This document shows, piece by piece, positions 36,296-44,785 of a stretch of 64,000 bases of DNA (the first letter of the stretch is position 1; each line of letters starts with the position of its first letter). The notes below the pieces were generated by a model. It saw only the letters and a list, made by a program, of their open reading frames with translations, was not told where the DNA came from and searched no databases. Source of the DNA: Nocardia sp. XZ_19_385 (GTDB lineage: Bacteria; Actinomycetota; Actinomycetes; Mycobacteriales; Mycobacteriaceae). The position numbers were made by a program, and so were the translations under genes. The stretch lies in NCBI RefSeq assembly GCF_015355755.1, contig NZ_JACVEE010000003.1, positions 806,001 through 870,000 on the forward strand, read 5' to 3'.

Positions 36296-37290
36296 AACTA
36301 CGCACCTGGGTGCAGGTCCTGGCGGCGGTCGCCGCATCGGTGGTTGTGGCGCCACCCGCCGTCGCCGCACCGGATCAAGCCACCATCACCGGCTCCTGGC
36401 CCAAGGACGAGCGCACCGTGCAGCTGCGCGTCTATTCGGCCGCCATGCGCCAGGACATCATGGTCGACGTGCTGCGCCCCGCCGACCGCTCCGTGCCCAG
36501 CCCCACGCTGTATCTGCTGAACGGCGGTGGCGGCGGCCAGGATTCGGCCACCTGGCAGAAGAACACCGACGTGCTCGGCTTCCTGTCCGGCAAGCAGGTG
36601 AACGTCGTGCAGCCGGTCGGCGGCAAGTGGAGCTACTACACCGACTGGCGGTCGCCGGACCCGAGACTCGGTCTCTACAAATGGAAGACCTTCCTCACCG
36701 AGGAGCTGCCGCCGCTCATCGACGCCGAACTCGGCACCACCGGCGCGAACGCCATTGCCGGACTGTCCACGTCGGGGACCTCGGTCCTGCAGCTGCCGAT
36801 CGCGAAACCCGGGCTGTACGGGGCGGTCGCCGCCTACAGCGGCTGCGCGCAGACCAGCGACCCGGTCGGGCGCGAATTCATCAAGCTGGCCGTGGAGAGC
36901 TGGGGCGGCGGCAACACCGTGAACATGTATGGTCCACCGGACGATCCGATGTGGGCGGCCAACGACCCGTACCTGCACGCCGAGCAGCTGCGCGGGACGG
37001 AACTGTACGTCTCCACCGGCACCGGCGTGCCCGGCATGTACGACGTCTACAACGGCACCCACATGCAGCCGGGGCCCCGCGGTTTCGTCAACCAGGTGCT
37101 ACTGGGCGGGGTGATCGAAGCCGCGGTCAACTGGTGCACGCACAACCTGCGCGACAAACTCGACCGCCTCGCCATCCCCGCCACCTTCGACTTCCAGCCC
37201 ACGGGCTCGCACTCCTGGGGCTATTGGCAAGAGGCGCTGAAGAATTCGTGGCCGGTGCTGGCCCGCGGACTCGGCCTGCCCGAGCGGTGA
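36292..37290 (+). CDS. Antigen-85-type esterase / mycolyltransferase-like protein 3
   Basis: 332 aa. The ATG overlaps the mmpL stop (ATGA 36292-36295), with AAGGAG upstream. Signal peptide (VQVLAAVAASVVVAPPAVA). Landmarks: SAAMRQDIMVDVLRPAD, LYLLNGGGGGQDSATW, YYTDWRSPDPRLGLYKWKTFLTEELPP, nucleophile region GLSTSGTS, AYSGCAQTSD, NMYGPPDDPMWAANDPYLHAEQLRG and GSHSWGYW with the His. The oxyanion/nucleophile context GLSTSG differs from the GLSMAA of true Ag85. Its coupling to MmpL suggests it acts on the exported lipid, as Chp1 does in the sulfolipid locus (analogy only). Confidence 0.93.
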   Translation: MKLRTWVQVLAAVAASVVVAPPAVAAPDQATITGSWPKDERTVQLRVYSAAMRQDIMVDVLRPADRSVPSPTLYLLNGGGGGQDSATWQKNTDVLGFLSGKQVNVVQPVGGKWSYYTDWRSPDPRLGLYKWKTFLTEELPPLIDAELGTTGANAIAGLSTSGTSVLQLPIAKPGLYGAVAAYSGCAQTSDPVGREFIKLAVESWGGGNTVNMYGPPDDPMWAANDPYLHAEQLRGTELYVSTGTGVPGMYDVYNGTHMQPGPRGFVNQVLLGGVIEAAVNWCTHNLRDKLDRLAIPATFDFQPTGSHSWGYWQEALKNSWPVLARGLGLPER

Positions 37291-38511
37291 TCAGGCCGCG
37301 CGGTAGGAGCGGGCCACCAAAGCCGAACGCAGATACCACAACCCGGAGGGCTGGGCCGGATCGAAGCCGGTGAGCTGGGCGATGCGCTTGAGCCGATAGT
37401 CGACGGTGTTGGTGTGCACGTGCAGAACTCGGGCCGTGCGCTGGCGGTTGAGATTGTTGGCGATGTGGCGTTGCAGGGTCTCCAGCAATTCGGGGTGCTC
37501 GTCCAGCGGGTTCAGGAGCGAGCCGAGGTATTCGCGGCCCGGGCCCGGGCGGGTGAGCTGGTATTCCAGCGCGAGCTCGTCGAACCGGTAGAGGCCCGGC
37601 ACCGCTTGCAGGCGCTGCACCATGTCGAGCAGTTCATGCGCCTGATCCGCGGCGTCCGGGATCAGGTCCGGCGTCGCCTGCACCAGGGTCGCGGTGATAC
37701 CGACCTGCGCGGCCTGGGCGAGCTGCACGATCAGCGCGTCCAACTCGGCGCTCTCGAACATGCCCGCCGGAATCAGTACCGTCCCGCCGTCCACGCTGAG
37801 CAGCGACAGCGCGTTGTTGGCACAGCGCGTGGCCAGCTCGGCCTGCACCCGCCGCAGCTTGCGCCGCGCCACCACCTGCCTGTCCACCGCCGGGTTGGCT
37901 TCCTCGCGATGCGGCGGAATCGCCACCGCCACAACGTCATAGGAGGCGGCGACGGAGATGCCGCACTCCCGGGCCATGGTCGAGGTGCTGTGCCCGCCGA
38001 GCAGCGCCGAGGTCAGGGTGTGCACGGCGGTGTGGTGTTCGCTCACCACCGACCGCAACTCCCGCACATAGGCGACCGAGATGGCGGAAGTGATCTGGTC
38101 CAGCATCTCCAGCACCATCTTGGCGCCGCCGACGAGGTTGTCATAGTCCTTGATGTCGGCGGTGGACACCACCAGATCCAGCCCGATCTTGAAACCCTCG
38201 TGGATCGAATGGTGGATGGTGTCGATCGGCACGCCCTCGCGCGCCCAGGCCGCCGCCGCCTCCTGCAGCCGGGCGAGTTTGGCGGGAATGTCGTTCCCGT
38301 CCAGCATGCTGACCGCGAACTCCAGGCAGACCCGGGTAATGGTGGTGACGTCGCCGGTGATCGCGTCGCCGGGCAGCGTTCCGCACGGCGCCACGTTTTC
38401 CACGAAATGACCGACCATCTGCCGGGAGAGCGAGCGAACGTCCTTGAGTGAGGACGACATCGGTTTGCCGGACAAAGTCAGGCTCGGTCGAGCCGAACTG
38501 TCGACGGTCAT
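37291..38511 (-). CDS. PucR-type helix-turn-helix regulator (paralogue 2)
   Basis: 406 aa from ATG 38511, with GGAAGGAAG upstream. The C-terminal HTH is RTARVLHVHTNTVDYRLKRIAQLTGFDP. The body matches the PucR protein at 4080-5339 throughout (for example AAAWAREGVPIDTIHHSIHEG versus AATQWAREAVPLGTILRAYHEG). It converges with the third antigen-85-like gene with no spacer, so it borders the lipid island and could control it. No target site was found. The 308-bp gap 38512-38819 upstream holds no gene. Confidence 0.9.
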   Translation of the reverse strand: MTVDSSARPSLTLSGKPMSSSLKDVRSLSRQMVGHFVENVAPCGTLPGDAITGDVTTITRVCLEFAVSMLDGNDIPAKLARLQEAAAAWAREGVPIDTIHHSIHEGFKIGLDLVVSTADIKDYDNLVGGAKMVLEMLDQITSAISVAYVRELRSVVSEHHTAVHTLTSALLGGHSTSTMARECGISVAASYDVVAVAIPPHREEANPAVDRQVVARRKLRRVQAELATRCANNALSLLSVDGGTVLIPAGMFESAELDALIVQLAQAAQVGITATLVQATPDLIPDAADQAHELLDMVQRLQAVPGLYRFDELALEYQLTRPGPGREYLGSLLNPLDEHPELLETLQRHIANNLNRQRTARVLHVHTNTVDYRLKRIAQLTGFDPAQPSGLWYLRSALVARSYRAA

Positions 38512-38819
38512 TGGCGACTTCCTTCCACCCCCGAAATTGCTGTGTGGAGCATTCACACTAACCGCAGTATGCCCGGCACGGATCGAATCCGTGGGCAATG
38601 TGCGATCGAATAGCGGCCCACCAGGCGAATTGTGATCTTGCACAGGTTGTAATCAATCCGCCGGGGTAGCGCGAGATTTCGAATCGACCGCGGGGCTGCC
38701 GGTACCGGTAGTATCGCCCACGATGGGCCGGCACCCCGAAAACCGGGGGCTTGCCGGAGATGTGCTGGGCGCGCAAGGTGGGAAGCGGAGTGGTGCGACG
38801 AACGGATAGGGGCAGGCGG

Positions 38820-39296
38820 ATGCGACCGGCTCTGAGATGTCTTGTCTGGGAACTGGACAACACCCTGTGGGACGGCGTCGTCTGCGACGCCACCGGCACC
38901 ACGCCGAAACCGGACGCGCTGCGCACCCTGCGCGCACTCAGCGACCGCGGCATCTGGCACGCCGTCGCCAGCCGCAGCGACCGCGCCCGCACCCTCGACG
39001 CCCTCTACCGGCACGGCCTCTACGACATGTTCTCCGCCGTCGAAATCGGCTGGGGCCGAAAGTCTTCCGCGATCACCCGGATCGCCCACACGCTCGGACT
39101 CCCGTTGGACGCCATCGCCTTCGTCGACGCCGAACCCATCGAACGCGCCGAAGTCGCCCAGGCCCTGCCGCGGGTCCGTTGCTACGCGGCCCGCAACGTG
39201 GACGTTCTCACCGCACTGCCCGACTTCCGGCCCGTGCTGCACTCGCGTCCGACACCGACGCCGCCCATCGGCTTCGATCGGGTACCAGCGCTGTAG
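38820..39296 (+). CDS. HAD-IIIC / FkbH-like single-domain protein with altered catalytic residues
   Basis: 158 aa from ATG 38820. Clear HAD-IIIC framework: CLVWELDNTLWDGV (motif I), HAVASRSDRARTLDAL (motif II), WGRKSSAITRIAHTLGL (motif III Lys) and IAFVDAEPIERAEVAQALP (motif IV). In active relatives motif I reads DLDNTLWDG and motif IV VDDxPxERAEV. Here the nucleophilic Asp is Glu and the second Asp of motif IV is Ala. So phosphatase chemistry is doubtful. It lacks the transferase half of true FkbH (glyceryl loading for methoxymalonyl-ACP). Family assignment firm, function unknown. Confidence 0.82.
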   Translation: MRPALRCLVWELDNTLWDGVVCDATGTTPKPDALRTLRALSDRGIWHAVASRSDRARTLDALYRHGLYDMFSAVEIGWGRKSSAITRIAHTLGLPLDAIAFVDAEPIERAEVAQALPRVRCYAARNVDVLTALPDFRPVLHSRPTPTPPIGFDRVPAL

Positions 39297-39415
39297 CGGC
39301 GGGGTGACGCCGGAACCCGTTGTCACCGCGCGTCATTCCGCCTCGAACTGTTCCCCCGTCCGCCGCTTGGCTCTACATTGGAACGGTCAACGGGGGTGGC
39401 ACTCGAGGAGACGCT

Positions 39416-39766
39416 ATGTTCGTCGCAACCGTCATCATCACTGTTCTGCTGGCCGTAGGTCTCATTCCCTCGGCCTACTTTAAATTCTCCCGCAAACCGG
39501 AGTTCGTCGAGGGCTACAAGACCCTCGGCGTCCCCGACACCTGGCTCAACCCGTTGGCCGCCGCCCTGCTGGCCGGCTCCGTGGGCCTGCTCATCGGCCT
39601 CTGGTGGCCCCCGATCGGCATCGCCGCCGCCATCGGCCTGATCCTGTACTTCCTCGGCGCCCTGGGCTTCCACGTCAAAGCCAAGGACTACAAGAACATG
39701 GGCGTCCCAGCCGCAATCCTGGCCCTCGCCATCGCCGCCCTGGTCCTGCGCCTGCTCACCATGTGA
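39416..39766 (+). CDS. DoxX-like membrane protein 1
   Basis: 116 aa with four membrane segments (VIITVLLAVGLIPSAYF; LNPLAAALLAGSVGLLIGLW; GIAAAIGLILYFLGALGFH; AAILALAIAALVLRLL) and the DoxX-like KTLGVPDTWLNPLA loop. GAGGAG precedes the ATG. Paralogous to the DoxX protein at 40825-41172. The two flank an ECF sigma factor, an arrangement seen for SigJ-like factors. A possible role is in redox or thiosulfate/quinone chemistry at the membrane, unproven for this subgroup. Confidence 0.88.
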   Translation: MFVATVIITVLLAVGLIPSAYFKFSRKPEFVEGYKTLGVPDTWLNPLAAALLAGSVGLLIGLWWPPIGIAAAIGLILYFLGALGFHVKAKDYKNMGVPAAILALAIAALVLRLLTM

Positions 39767-39773
39767 GTCCTTA

Positions 39774-39842
39774 CCAAGATCACCAGGCACAGTGGGCGGG
39801 GCCTACTCGGGCGATGCCGCCCGCAGTGCCTGATGATCTTGG
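39774..39842. repeat. Palindromic intergenic repeat, copy 1
   Basis: Outer arms CCAAGATCACCAGGCAC ... GTGCCTGATGATCTTGG enclose an inner GGGCGG ... CCGCCC pair. It lies between the convergent DoxX 1 and sigma-factor stops (7 bp from one and 2 bp from the other) and may act as a bidirectional terminator. Confidence 0.85.
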
Positions 39843-39844
39843 TG

Positions 39845-40723
39845 CTACGCAGCGGGGTCGGGGAGCACGGCGATGGTGAGGTCCCGGAGGCGGGCGGGGT
39901 CGGCGATCACCTCGTAGGCGGCGATGCGGTCGCCGGTGACGGTGATGCGCAGGGCCAGTAGGAGTTTTCCGCTCGGTGCGACGATGATGCCGACAGCGCC
40001 GTCGATCAGGGCGAGCGCGGCGACCTGCGAACGACGTTGCAGGACAACGGTTTCCTTCGCAACCGCTTGCGCTCCGCGGACCACGACCGCCATGCCGGCG
40101 GGCAGGGCCGCGGGATCGGCGGAGCGGATGACATCGGGCGCCAATACCTCGAGCAAGGCCACGAGGTCGCCGTCGCGGGCGGCGGCGAGGAACGCGTCGA
40201 CGACCTGTCGCTGGTGCTGGAGGTCGGGGCTCGGGGTGGCGGAGTCGCCGCGAGCACGGAGCCGGGCGCGGCTCGCCAGTTTCTTGGTGGTTGCGGTGGT
40301 GCGGCCCACGATCGGCGCGATCTCGTCGAAGGGGACCGCGAACATGTCGTGCAGGACGAAGGCGACCCGCTCGTCGGGGCCGAGGGTATCCAGTACAACG
40401 AGCAGAGCTCGCCCTACCGAATCGATCAGCACCGCTTCATGTTCCGGATCGCTGTCGTCGGCGACCGCACCGATCCCATCCAGCGGATCTTCTCGGCGCG
40501 ACGCCCGCGAGCGCAGCATGTCCAGGCAGATCCGCGAAACCACCGTCGTCAGCCAGCCGCCGAGATTCTCGATCGCCCCGGCGTCGACCTTGGCGAGCCG
40601 GAACCAGGCCTCCTGGACCGCGTCATCGGCTTCGGCCGACGACCCCAGCATGCGGTAGGCGACGGTGCGCAAGTGCTCGCGCTGTCCCTCGAAGCGCCGC
40701 GCCAGTAATTCCTGCCCGCCCAC
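39845..40723 (-). CDS. SigJ-like ECF sigma factor with C-terminal SnoaL-like domain
   Basis: 292 aa from GTG 40723. Region 2: FEGQREHLRTVAYRMLGSSAEADDAVQEAWFRL and ENLGGWLTTVVSRICLDMLRSR. Region 4: LGPDERVAFVLHDMFAVPFDEIAPIVGRTTATTKKLASRAR. An NTF2/SnoaL-like domain follows from about residue 175 (VVDAFLAAARDGDLVALLEVLAPDVI). It is typical of the ECF41/SigJ class, in which the C-terminal domain itself controls sigma activity and a membrane DoxX or COE gene is next door. Two DoxX genes flank it here. There is no anti-sigma gene. Confidence 0.93.
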   Translation of the reverse strand: MGGQELLARRFEGQREHLRTVAYRMLGSSAEADDAVQEAWFRLAKVDAGAIENLGGWLTTVVSRICLDMLRSRASRREDPLDGIGAVADDSDPEHEAVLIDSVGRALLVVLDTLGPDERVAFVLHDMFAVPFDEIAPIVGRTTATTKKLASRARLRARGDSATPSPDLQHQRQVVDAFLAAARDGDLVALLEVLAPDVIRSADPAALPAGMAVVVRGAQAVAKETVVLQRRSQVAALALIDGAVGIIVAPSGKLLLALRITVTGDRIAAYEVIADPARLRDLTIAVLPDPAA

Positions 40724-40824
40724 CTGTCACCTATCGCCGTCGGCATCCGTCATCCCTATAGCGGCCCACGTGCCGGCCGCCTTCACCATCCCAGACGCCA
40801 GGCACACCGACCAAGGAGGGTCTC

Positions 40825-41172
40825 ATGCACACCGCCTACCTCATTTTCACCGTCCTAGCCGCCCTGTCCGCCGCGGTCGCCGCACTCATCGATGTCTTTC
40901 GCGCCCAATGGGTCCGCGAGAATATGAAGCAGTACGGAGTCCCCGAATGGACCCTCTACCCCCTCGCCGTCATCAAGGCCGCAGGCGCCATCGGCCTACT
41001 CGTCGGCCTCGCCGTGCCCCCACTGGCCCTGGCCGCGGCACTCGGCCTCACCCTCTACTTCCTCCTGGCCGTAGCCACCATCCTCCGCGCCCGCTTCTAC
41101 TCCCACCTCGGCTACCCGATGCCCTACCTCCTCACCGCGGCCGCCTCCGCCGCCTTGTTCGCCGCCGCCTGA
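40825..41172 (+). CDS. DoxX-like membrane protein 2
   Basis: 115 aa with four membrane segments and the loop MKQYGVPEWTLYPLAVIKA, similar to DoxX 1. AAGGAGG lies 5-6 nt before the ATG. It is divergent from the ECF sigma gene, starting 101 bp away, so it may be its direct target. Repeat copy 2 begins 3 bp after the stop. Confidence 0.9.
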   Translation: MHTAYLIFTVLAALSAAVAALIDVFRAQWVRENMKQYGVPEWTLYPLAVIKAAGAIGLLVGLAVPPLALAAALGLTLYFLLAVATILRARFYSHLGYPMPYLLTAAASAALFAAA

Positions 41173-41174
41173 AA

Positions 41175-41240
41175 CAAGATCACCAGGAATTGGTGGCGGG
41201 GCCACTCGGCCGATGCCGCCACTAAAGCCTGGTGATCATG
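41175..41240. repeat. Palindromic intergenic repeat, copy 2
   Basis: Arms CAAGATCACCAGG ... CCTGGTGATCATG around TGGTGGCGG ... CCGCCACT. It starts 3 bp after the DoxX 2 stop. Confidence 0.85.
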
Positions 41241-41373
41241 GTGCCTCCGGACCATCCTCGGCGGGCGGCGTCGGCTCGAAGCACGGGCCAGATTGCAGAA
41301 CACCTTCTACGCGATGATCGCGGGCGGGATAGCGGAGAGCTGGTGCGCCACGTGCCGTCTAAGGCGCGATCAA

Positions 41374-41439
41374 CAAGATCACCAGGAATTGGTGGCGGGA
41401 CTACTCGGCCGACGCCGCCACCAAGTCCTGGTGATCTTG
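41374..41439. repeat. Palindromic intergenic repeat, copy 3
   Basis: Arms CAAGATCACCAGG ... CCTGGTGATCTTG around TTGGTGGCGG ... CCGCCACCAA. It lies about 200 bp downstream of copy 2 with no gene between. 41241-41560 otherwise shows no gene. Confidence 0.88.
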
Positions 41440-41560
41440 ATGGCGCCGAGCGGAAGTCCTGTGCGCCACGCGCTGTCTCCAGTTGTTTTGGAGAAACCCG
41501 GCTGTACGCGGGAGGGGGCTCGTATGTTTGGAAGGCGCGGGTGCGGATTGGAGTCAGGCT

Positions 41561-43144
41561 ATGACCACGGAGCTAGCTGCGGATTACGTGATCGTGGGGG
41601 CCGGGTCGGCGGGGGCGGTGCTCGCGAACCGGCTCAGCGCGGACGGGGGCACGAAGGTGGTGCTGCTGGAGGCGGGGCCACCGGATAAGAACAAATTCAC
41701 GCATATTCCGGCGGCGTTCTCGAAACTGTTTCGCTCCGAAGTGGATTGGGATTACCTGACCGAACCGCAGCCTGAGCTGGACCACCGGCAGATCTATTGG
41801 CCGCGCGGCAAGATGTTCGGCGGCTCGTCCTCGATGAACGCGATGATGTGGGTGCGCGGGTTCCGGGCCGACTACGACGAGTGGGGGTTGCTCGCTGGCG
41901 ACGAATGGGGATTTGCCGCGGCGATCGAGCAGTTCCGGCGGATCGAGAACGTGCAGGACGCACAGTATCCGGATGAGGGAGCGACGGGCCCGCTGTATGT
42001 TTCGAAACAGCGCAGTCCGCGGGCCTCGACGGCGGCGTATCTGACGGCGGTGCAGGAGGCCGGGTATTCGGTCGAGTCGCCGAACCGCCCGCAGCCCGAC
42101 GGATTCAGTCAGACCATGGTGACCCAGCGTCGCGGCCGCCGCTGGAGCACCGCCGACGCCTATCTGAAACCGGCCATGCGTCGGCCCAATCTCACAGTGC
42201 TCCCCGAAGCCCTGGCGACACGGGTGATCTTCGACGGGAAACGGGCGGTGGGCGTCGAATACCGCCAAGGCCCGGAGACTTTCACGGTGACCGCGCGTCG
42301 CGAAGTGGTGCTGTGCGGCGGCGCGATCAACAGCCCGCAGTTGCTGATGCTGTCGGGTGTCGGGGACATGGTGGAACTCGGCCGCCACGGCATCGCGACC
42401 GTGCAACACAATTCCGAGGTAGGCGCGAACCTGCAAGACCACCTGGTCGCGGGCATCGGTTACGGCGTCCCGTCCGATTCCCTCTTCGATGCCGAAAAGC
42501 CCAGGCAGCTCATCGATTACCTGATCCGCCACCGCGGCATGCTCACCTCCAACGTCGGCGAGGCCTACGGCTTCGTGCGGTCCCGGCCGGATCTCGAACT
42601 CCCCGACCTCGAGCTGATCTACGCGCCCGCACCATTCTTCTACGAAGGACTACAGGACCCGACCGAGCACGGAGTCATCCTGGCGACCGTCCTGCTCCGC
42701 CCGCACAGCCGCGGCCGAATCAGTTTGGCCGCAGCCGATCCCACCACCAAACCGGTGATCGATCCCGGCTACCTCTCCGACAGCGAAGGCGCCGACCGCG
42801 CCGCCATCATGTCGGGCCTGCGCGTCTGCGCGAACCTCGCCGCCACCCCGGCGCTGAAACCTGTCCTCGGCCCCCTCATCTACCCGCCGAAGGCGCCCCC
42901 CGAACTCGAAGCCACCCTCGAACTCGCCCTCAACGCCTACTCCCACACCCTCTACCACCCAATCGGCACCTGCCGCATGGGCACCGACCCCGCCAGCGTC
43001 GTCGACCCCCACCTGAAAGTCCGCGGCACCGAAGCCCTCCGAGTAGCCGACGCCTCGGTAATGCCCCTCCTCATCCGCGGCCACACCCACGCCCCCGCCG
43101 TCTTCATCGGCGAACAAGCCGCCAAATTCATCCTCACCACCTAA
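41561..43144 (+). CDS. GMC-family FAD oxidoreductase (choline-dehydrogenase-like)
   Basis: 527 aa from ATG 41561 ([20 protein letters not shown]), with GGAG 8 nt upstream. FAD Rossmann motif at residues 9-20. GMC signature 1 region [21 protein letters not shown], and signature 2 [17 protein letters not shown]. The C-terminal catalytic His lies in [10 protein letters not shown], followed by [10 protein letters not shown] and [14 protein letters not shown]. It oxidises an alcohol with FAD. The substrate is unknown and the gene is flanked by repeats rather than an operon. Codons for Pro and Leu are strongly C-ending in the last third. Confidence 0.94.
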   Translation: MTTELAADYVIVGAGSAGAVLANRLSADGGTKVVLLEAGPPDKNKFTHIPAAFSKLFRSEVDWDYLTEPQPELDHRQIYWPRGKMFGGSSSMNAMMWVRGFRADYDEWGLLAGDEWGFAAAIEQFRRIENVQDAQYPDEGATGPLYVSKQRSPRASTAAYLTAVQEAGYSVESPNRPQPDGFSQTMVTQRRGRRWSTADAYLKPAMRRPNLTVLPEALATRVIFDGKRAVGVEYRQGPETFTVTARREVVLCGGAINSPQLLMLSGVGDMVELGRHGIATVQHNSEVGANLQDHLVAGIGYGVPSDSLFDAEKPRQLIDYLIRHRGMLTSNVGEAYGFVRSRPDLELPDLELIYAPAPFFYEGLQDPTEHGVILATVLLRPHSRGRISLAAADPTTKPVIDPGYLSDSEGADRAAIMSGLRVCANLAATPALKPVLGPLIYPPKAPPELEATLELALNAYSHTLYHPIGTCRMGTDPASVVDPHLKVRGTEALRVADASVMPLLIRGHTHAPAVFIGEQAAKFILTT

Positions 43145-43158
43145 CCTCCTTCACCCAT

Positions 43159-43225
43159 CAAGATCAACAGGCATTGAGGGCGGCATCGGCCGAGTAGCTC
43201 GCGCCACCAGTTCCTGTTGATCATG
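43159..43225. repeat. Palindromic intergenic repeat, copy 4
   Basis: Arms CAAGATCAACAGG ... CCTGTTGATCATG with inner GGGCGGCATCGGCC ... GCGCCACC. It begins 15 bp after the GMC oxidoreductase stop. Confidence 0.85.
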
Positions 43226-43372
43226 ATGAGTTGGGGCCGTGGGAACCAAGCATGTTGTGAGTCAGATTGATTGGGACTGGCAGCGTGGCGCGTTGAGATG
43301 GATACGTATCGGTGGCGCATCCAGTGCGCTCGCCACGAGCGCCTGATGTTGGATTGGCGAGTCGGGGAACTT

Positions 43373-43439
43373 CAAGATCAACAGGCTTGGGTGGCGGCAT
43401 CGGGCGAGGGGTGGCCGCCATGAGTGCCTGATGATCTTG
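43373..43439. repeat. Palindromic intergenic repeat, copy 5
   Basis: Arms CAAGATCAACAGGC ... GTGCCTGATGATCTTG around GGTGGCGGCATCGG ... GGCCGCCATG. A decayed half copy (CGCCACGAGCGCCTGATGTT, 43331-43350) lies just before it. The end of the copy is 43 bp before the DUF559 gene start. Confidence 0.85.
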
Positions 43440-43481
43440 GTGCGGCGGGGTTGTCGGTGGGGTGGGGGATAGTGCTGCGGC

Positions 43482-44354
43482 ATGGGCGCATTGGATGAGG
43501 CGTTTTCGGGGTCGTGGGCGGTGGCGGCGGGGCTGCTTTCGCGGTGGGAATTGCGGCACAACTTCATGCGGGTTTACCCGGGGGTTTATCTGCCCAAGGG
43601 GCGGGAGCTCGATGCGGTGGGTCGGGCTCGGGCCGCCGGGTATTGGGCGAAGGGGGATGGAGTGTTGGTCGGGTACTCCGCCGCTGCGATGCACGGGACA
43701 CGGTGGCTGGATTCGGGTCTGCCGGCTGAAGTTGCTCGTCCGCGGCACTGTAGAGCGCCGGCGGGGATTCGTGCGACGCAGCAGATCTTTGCCGCACATG
43801 AGGTTTGCGATATCGGCGGGTTCACGGTCACTACGCCGGCGCGCACCGCCTTCGACCTGGGGTGCCGGTTGTCGCGTGATCGCGCGGTGCCGATTCTGGA
43901 TGCCCTCAGTGCCGCAACGGGGGTCGCGATCGGTGATGTCGCCAAGGTTTTCGCGGAGCACCCCGGGTATCGCGGGTTGGACCGGTTGCCTGAAGCGCTG
44001 TGGCTGATGGATGGGGGAGCCGAGTCGCCACAGGAGTCACGGCTTCGACTGTTGCTCATCGACAACGGCTTCCATGGGCCGAGGACGCAGCTGGTCGCCC
44101 GCGACAATTCGGATCGCTTCGTGGCGCGGCTCGACATGGGCTGGGAAAAGTTGAAGATCGCCGTCGAATACGACGGCGCCCAGCATTGGCTGGATCCCGA
44201 ACAGCGCGCGAAAGACATCGACCGCTGGGAAATGCTGAAAGCCCTGGGCTGGATCATCATCCGCGTCAGCGCCGACCATCTGCGCAACCGCACCTACATC
44301 ATCGTCGACCGCGTCCGAGCTGCCCGCCACGCTCGCGGGGTCCTGCTCCCCTGA
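43482..44354 (+). CDS. DUF559 / PDDEXK-like endonuclease-domain protein
   Basis: 290 aa. The N-terminal half has an AbiEi-like winged-helix feel (LLSRWELRHNFMRVYPGVYLPKG, VLVGYSAAAMHGTRWL, TTPARTAFDLGCRL). The C-terminal ~110 residues form a DUF559/Vsr-like nuclease fold: ESRLRLLLIDNGF, RLDMGWEKLKIAVEYDGAQHW (Asp and ExD of the PDDEXK core), then WEMLKALGWIIIRVSADHL. Such proteins are common in mycobacteria and Nocardia and usually lack an obvious partner. There is no strong ribosome site (GGTGGGGGAT far upstream). It lies inside the repeat-rich segment. Function unknown. Links to an AbiE-like defence system are possible but no AbiEii is present. Confidence 0.85.
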   Translation: MGALDEAFSGSWAVAAGLLSRWELRHNFMRVYPGVYLPKGRELDAVGRARAAGYWAKGDGVLVGYSAAAMHGTRWLDSGLPAEVARPRHCRAPAGIRATQQIFAAHEVCDIGGFTVTTPARTAFDLGCRLSRDRAVPILDALSAATGVAIGDVAKVFAEHPGYRGLDRLPEALWLMDGGAESPQESRLRLLLIDNGFHGPRTQLVARDNSDRFVARLDMGWEKLKIAVEYDGAQHWLDPEQRAKDIDRWEMLKALGWIIIRVSADHLRNRTYIIVDRVRAARHARGVLLP

Positions 44355-44400
44355 TCAACAGGCACTCGTGGCGGCATAGGTCGGGAACAGTCGCCGCCGA
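44353..44400. repeat. Palindromic intergenic repeat, copy 6 (truncated)
   Basis: Left arm TGATCAACAGGCACTCGTGGCGGCAT and a short CGCCGCCGA remain. The right arm is missing. It overlaps the last two bases of the DUF559 gene stop. Confidence 0.7.
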
Positions 44401-44509
44401 GGATCCTGCATGCGCTCGGCCCGCTTAATGAGCCGCTGAATTTCAGAGTCTGGTGATGGCCGGCCGTCAGTCGCGTCCGCTCCGTTCGCGATCACCCGTG
44501 GCCAGAGCT

Positions 44510-44582
44510 GATCAAGATCAACAGGCATTGGTGGCGGCATTTCGCGAGAAGGCCCCGCCATGAGCGCCTGTTGATCTTGATC
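44510..44582. repeat. Palindromic intergenic repeat, copy 7 (best preserved)
   Basis: Perfect 17-bp outer arms GATCAAGATCAACAGGC / GCCTGTTGATCTTGATC, with inner TGGTGGCGG ... CCCCGCCA. Confidence 0.92.
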
Positions 44583-44785
44583 GCTCGGCTGTGAATTGTG
44601 TGTTGGGTGCCCTGTTCGGCGGCGGCATCCGTTTGATTCAGTACGTCTGACACGGTCGTTGGTGGCGCTCGCTCGTCGTGCTGGATCCAGCTGATCGTGC
44701 CCGGGTAATCCTCGACGCGGGTGGTGGCCTCTGATCGGTTCCCAGATCAGCCAGTCCCTGCTGCGTGCGATGAAACCAGCGTTAG

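Noticed and set aside
43221..43961. Minus-strand frame of 246 codons opposite the DUF559 gene
   Set aside because: Pro/Arg-rich, and built partly from the palindromic repeat read through as protein.
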